Made by a program: the position numbers and the translations under genes
Part shown: positions 22,541 to 25,007 of the stretch, in pieces
Layout of the letters: the number at the start of each line of letters is the position of its first letter
How positions within the stretch are numbered: position 1 is the first letter of the stretch
NCBI GenBank assembly: GCA_046154735.1
Contig: JBJXFJ010000455.1
Location: 1-25,007, forward strand
Source: CAVXYC01 sp046154735
GTDB taxonomy: Bacteria; Chloroflexota; UBA6077; JACCZL01
DNA length: 25,007 nucleotides
Direction: 5' to 3'
The notes under the pieces: model-generated
What the model was told of the DNA's origin: nothing
What the model saw: the letters and a program-made list of their open reading frames with translations, nothing else
Databases searched by the model: none

Positions 22541-23764
22541 TTGTTTGAGCTCACCGCCCACGCTGGGTGCACCCGTCAACGAACTCATCACCTCTGGAGG
22601 AAAGCAGGGAAACGCAGCACCGAGCGCATTCTCACCACGCACACCGGCAGCTTGCCGCGGCCCGATGATCTCGTCCAGCTCGTCTACTCGAAAGAAAGTG
22701 GCGAGCCTGTAGCAGAGTCGGCGCTCACCGACCGCATCCGCACCGCAACCGCCGAAATCGTCCGCCGGCAGGTGGATGCTGGGGTGGATATCGTGAGCGA
22801 TGGCGAGGCGGGAAAGCCAGGCTACTCCAATTATGTAAAGGATCGTCTCACAGGGTTTGATGGCGAAGGGCAAGGAGTGCGTCGGCAGGCCGAAGCTGAC
22901 GAGTTTCCCGAGTACTACGAGCGTCTGAATGACGACCCTTACCGCAAGAATCGCCGCACGCCGGCGTGTACCGGCCCGGTCACTCTGGCTGACCCTCAGG
23001 CGGTTCAGCGGGATATTGCCAATCTCAATGCCGCGCTTGATGCACTTGGTAGCGCTCGTCCGGCGGAGGCATTCATGACCGCCGCGTCGCCTGGGGTCAT
23101 CGCTCTCTTCCTCCAGAATCAGTACTATCCCACCATTGAGGCTTACCTGGACGCCCTAGCTGACGCCATGCGACCGGAATACGAAGCCATTGCCCAGGCT
23201 GGCTTCATCTTGCAGCTTGATTGCCCCGATCTGGCAATGTCTCGCACCGGTGGAATCTTTGCGCAGATGACACTTGAGGAGTTTCGGAATCGCATTCGCC
23301 TCCAAGTGGAAGCATTGAACCGCGCGGTGGCCAACATTCCGTCTGATCAGATGCGTATCCACCTCTGCTGGGGCAACTACGAGGGGCCGCACCGGCGCGA
23401 TATTCCGCTGGCCGACATCCTGGATATCGTCTTTACCGCGCGCCCAAACGCCATCTCATTTGAGGCGGCCAATCCCCGGCACGGACATGAATGGACACTC
23501 TTTGAAGACGTGAAGCTGCCCGATGGCAAACTCATCATCCCGGGTGTCTTGGACTCAACGACCAATTATGTTGAGCATCCAGAGCTCATTGCTCAGCGCA
23601 TCCAGAATTACGCCCAGTTAGTTGGTCGAGAGAACGTGATCGCCGGATCAGACTGCGGCTTTGGCACGTTCATCGGCCGCAATCGCGTGGATGAACGAGT
23701 CGTCTACGCCAAATTCGAGGCCATGGCCGAGGGCGCGCGGATCGCCTCTGAGGCGCTCTGGTAA
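22541..23764 (+). CDS. MetE-core zinc methyltransferase-like protein, second copy; start codon uncertain
   Basis: A MetE-type barrel with the family opening ERILTTHTGSLPRPDDL, SDGEAGKPGYSNY, and a complete zinc site: H274-L-C276 (IHLCWGNY), E308 (ISFEAANPRH) and C372 (GSDCGFGTF), counted from TTG 22541. It is longer than the first copy, with an extra ~40 residues at 105-145. The only standard start in frame is that TTG, which has no ribosome site and adds 22 unfamily-like residues. A strong GGAGG (22596-22600) lies six bases before GGG 22607, where relatives would start with ATG-AAA. The start may thus be mutated or misread. It follows the flavin gene in the operon. Substrate unknown. Confidence 0.82.
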   Translation: MFELTAHAGCTRQRTHHLWRKAGKRSTERILTTHTGSLPRPDDLVQLVYSKESGEPVAESALTDRIRTATAEIVRRQVDAGVDIVSDGEAGKPGYSNYVKDRLTGFDGEGQGVRRQAEADEFPEYYERLNDDPYRKNRRTPACTGPVTLADPQAVQRDIANLNAALDALGSARPAEAFMTAASPGVIALFLQNQYYPTIEAYLDALADAMRPEYEAIAQAGFILQLDCPDLAMSRTGGIFAQMTLEEFRNRIRLQVEALNRAVANIPSDQMRIHLCWGNYEGPHRRDIPLADILDIVFTARPNAISFEAANPRHGHEWTLFEDVKLPDGKLIIPGVLDSTTNYVEHPELIAQRIQNYAQLVGRENVIAGSDCGFGTFIGRNRVDERVVYAKFEAMAEGARIASEALW

Positions 23765-23913
23765 AGAGCCCGCGGGACCAAAAGCTTCCCCTGACACAGA
23801 TTATTCACCAGGCATATGGCATGTTCGCCCTGGTGGCTCGAAGGGCGTCCTAGGCCGGTGGTGCGTTCGGATGTGGAGTGACGGAACGCGCGCGTCGACA
23901 TCAATCATCCTCA

Positions 23914-24018
23914 GTAGCGCGGCGGTCTTGTGCCCCGCGCCCGAGGATGCCCGCAACCCCGACGGAAACAGGGTGCTTGGTGATTCCTTGGGCGCGGGGC
24001 ACAAGACCGCCGTGCTAC
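23914..24018. repeat. Large inverted repeat with 34-base arms
   Basis: Left arm 23914-23947 (GTAGCGCGGCGG, TCTTGTGCCCCGCGCCC, then GAGGA) and right arm 23985-24018 are reverse complements with only two mismatches. The 37-base loop has a small GC..CCC/GGG..GC pairing. It lies between the metE-like operon and the SBBP-like gene, where base composition changes. The sequence is distinct from the other palindromes, but the architecture (~90-105 bases, long arms, structured loop) is the same. Confidence 0.85.
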
Positions 24019-24259
24019 CGGGCATTTCAGCCCTCGACGCGCGCTCCGGTATCCCGGAAGCTGGTGGGGATATCGCGAGGCGGCCCTCAGGGGCCGGGCC
24101 GCCAGGGATGGCAGCGGTCCCAGGGGCGGTCGCAGGGTGGCCGGAGGGGGGCCAGGAGAAAGTCCCGGTCGCCCCCACCGGGTACCACACCAAGCCCCGA
24201 GCAGCGGGTCGTCTGGGCTATCATGCATGGCTGGGATGTCCAGGGGTCAGGGGGCGAAC
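24019..24259. other. Very G+C-rich leader before the SBBP-like gene
   Basis: This stretch of 241 bases is noticeably richer in G and C than the rest of the window, with many G-runs (AGGGGGGCC-like words). A possible -10 box TATCAT lies at 24219-24224, without a clear -35. AGGGGG five bases before ATG 24260 could serve as ribosome site. Nothing else is recognised; the 149 bases before the palindrome (23765-23913) are likewise empty. Confidence 0.45.
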
Positions 24260-25007
24260 ATGCGTGGGGGAATGAATGGCCTGCTTCGCGGGCTGATCGC
24301 GAGTGTGCTGATCTTGCCGGGCTGCCTGCCGGCCGGTGCGGGGCGCCTGCCCCTGGGGCGCGGTCCGGACATCCCGATGGCGGCGCTGCCGGTGGCGCGC
24401 GCACCCGTCACGCTGGCGAGCTACGGCCAGATCCCGATGACCTTTCAAGCCAATCACGGCCAGATGGACGAGCGGGTGGCGTTTGCCACGCACCGGGGGA
24501 AGATGCAGAGCTCCTTCACCGATGCCGGCGTCACCCACCTGCTCCACGGCCGCATCACCGAGGACCGTGTGGCGAACGAGGCGGCCGAGGTGGCCTGGGC
24601 GGTCGGGCAGCGCGAGGCCGGGCTCCCGCCGGCCCGACCGGATCCCCGCCGGGTGGGGACCGGTGACGAGGCGCCGTCGGAGTCGCGGTCCAGTCGCTGG
24701 GCGGTGCGTAGCCACTTTCGGGAGGCCGCCCCGGCGAGCCGGCCGGAAGCCCGCGACCGGCAGGAAGGGATCGTCAGCTACTTCCGGGGGTCCCCGGAGG
24801 AGTGGATCACCGGGGTGCCAACGTACGGGCAGGTGGTGTATCGGGAGGCGTGGCCTGGGATCGACGCGGTGTACACGGCTGAGGGGCGGGATCTGAAGTA
24901 CGCGTTTGTGGTGGCGCCGGGGGCGGACCCAAGCCGGATCGGGTTGGTCTACGAGGGATTGACCGGGGCGCGCCTGACGGAGAATGGGCAGGTGGTGCTG
25001 GAAACGC
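24260..25007 (+). CDS. SBBP-repeat-type secreted protein, N-terminal part (3' end outside window)
   Basis: The reading frame is open to the window edge and gives 249 residues. The N-terminus has a basic start and a hydrophobic core ending LILPGC, a possible lipoprotein or Sec signal, though Pro before Gly-Cys is unusual. From residue ~52 it matches the conserved N-terminal domain of SBBP-repeat (beta-propeller) proteins: YGQIPMTFQANHGQMDERVAF, later GIVSYFRGSPEEWITGVPTYGQ, WPGIDAVYTAEGRDLKYAFVV, then APGADPSRIGLVYEGLTGA. In full proteins these are followed by many SBBP beta-propeller repeats, so the gene probably continues for over 1 kb. Codon use is heavy in GGG, GCG and CCG, unlike its neighbours, which hints at separate ancestry. 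Likely a surface or extracellular protein of unknown role. Confidence 0.8.
   Translation, partial: MRGGMNGLLRGLIASVLILPGCLPAGAGRLPLGRGPDIPMAALPVARAPVTLASYGQIPMTFQANHGQMDERVAFATHRGKMQSSFTDAGVTHLLHGRITEDRVANEAAEVAWAVGQREAGLPPARPDPRRVGTGDEAPSESRSSRWAVRSHFREAAPASRPEARDRQEGIVSYFRGSPEEWITGVPTYGQVVYREAWPGIDAVYTAEGRDLKYAFVVAPGADPSRIGLVYEGLTGARLTENGQVVLET

Noticed and set aside
15588..24018. CRISPR array or tRNA-like structures for the palindromes
   Set aside because: The elements are kilobases apart, have no regular spacers, no cas genes are present, and none has tRNA arms or a T-loop sequence.

Overview
The window is G+C-rich, gene-dense bacterial chromosome with GTG and TTG starts alongside ATG. 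The gene mix is VanW/G5 envelope protein, MurJ, SH3-CAP protein, GT39-type membrane glycosyltransferase, IS630-type helix-turn-helix protein, many oxygenase/enolase/flavin enzymes and an SBBP-like surface protein. It suggests an uncultivated Chloroflexota-like lineage that makes peptidoglycan. This is an inference from gene content: there is no rRNA or other phylogenetic marker, and I see no tRNA or CRISPR array.

Layout. (1) 1-3160: end of a Maf-type nucleotide pyrophosphatase, a VanW/G5 wall protein and dihydroneopterin aldolase (folB). (2) 3195-7114: a forward operon with its own promoter, encoding an HpaB-type flavin monooxygenase, a PaaK-like acyl-CoA ligase and a short FAU-1/DUF402 RNA-binding protein. 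(3) 7334-9275: a Rieske ring-hydroxylating oxygenase and an orphan IS630-type HTH protein, both on the minus strand. (4) 9647-11017: two translationally coupled RraA-family aldolases, converging on an alpha/beta-hydrolase. (5) 12004-13498: a promoter, a c-di-AMP (ydaO-yuaA) riboswitch with an intrinsic terminator, and a secreted SH3-CAP protein. (6) 13997-18290: a minus-strand run of K+ channel/RCK, GT39 glycosyltransferase and MurJ flippase, interrupted by a palindromic repeat. (7) 18597-20159: D(-)-tartrate dehydratase, stop to stop with a small Hsp20-like protein. (8) 20487-23764: an operon of two different zinc MetE-core methyltransferases around a luciferase-like flavin enzyme. (9) 23914-25007: a large palindrome, a marked rise in G+C, and the start of an SBBP-type secreted protein that runs off the window.

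How the genes may work together. Ligase, flavin monooxygenase, Rieske oxygenase, RraA aldolases and tartrate dehydratase fit scavenging of aromatic or oxidised organic acids. Tartrate dehydratase makes oxaloacetate, and RraA-type enzymes can split oxo-acids or decarboxylate oxaloacetate to pyruvate. The envelope genes form a second theme, with c-di-AMP controlling at least one of them.

Most notable: the c-di-AMP riboswitch; four large imperfect palindromes between 15.5 and 24.1 kb, two of which are diverged copies of one element; a FAU-1-type protein that seems to lack its S1-like middle; the MetE/flavin/MetE operon; and a GGG codon exactly where its last gene should start.
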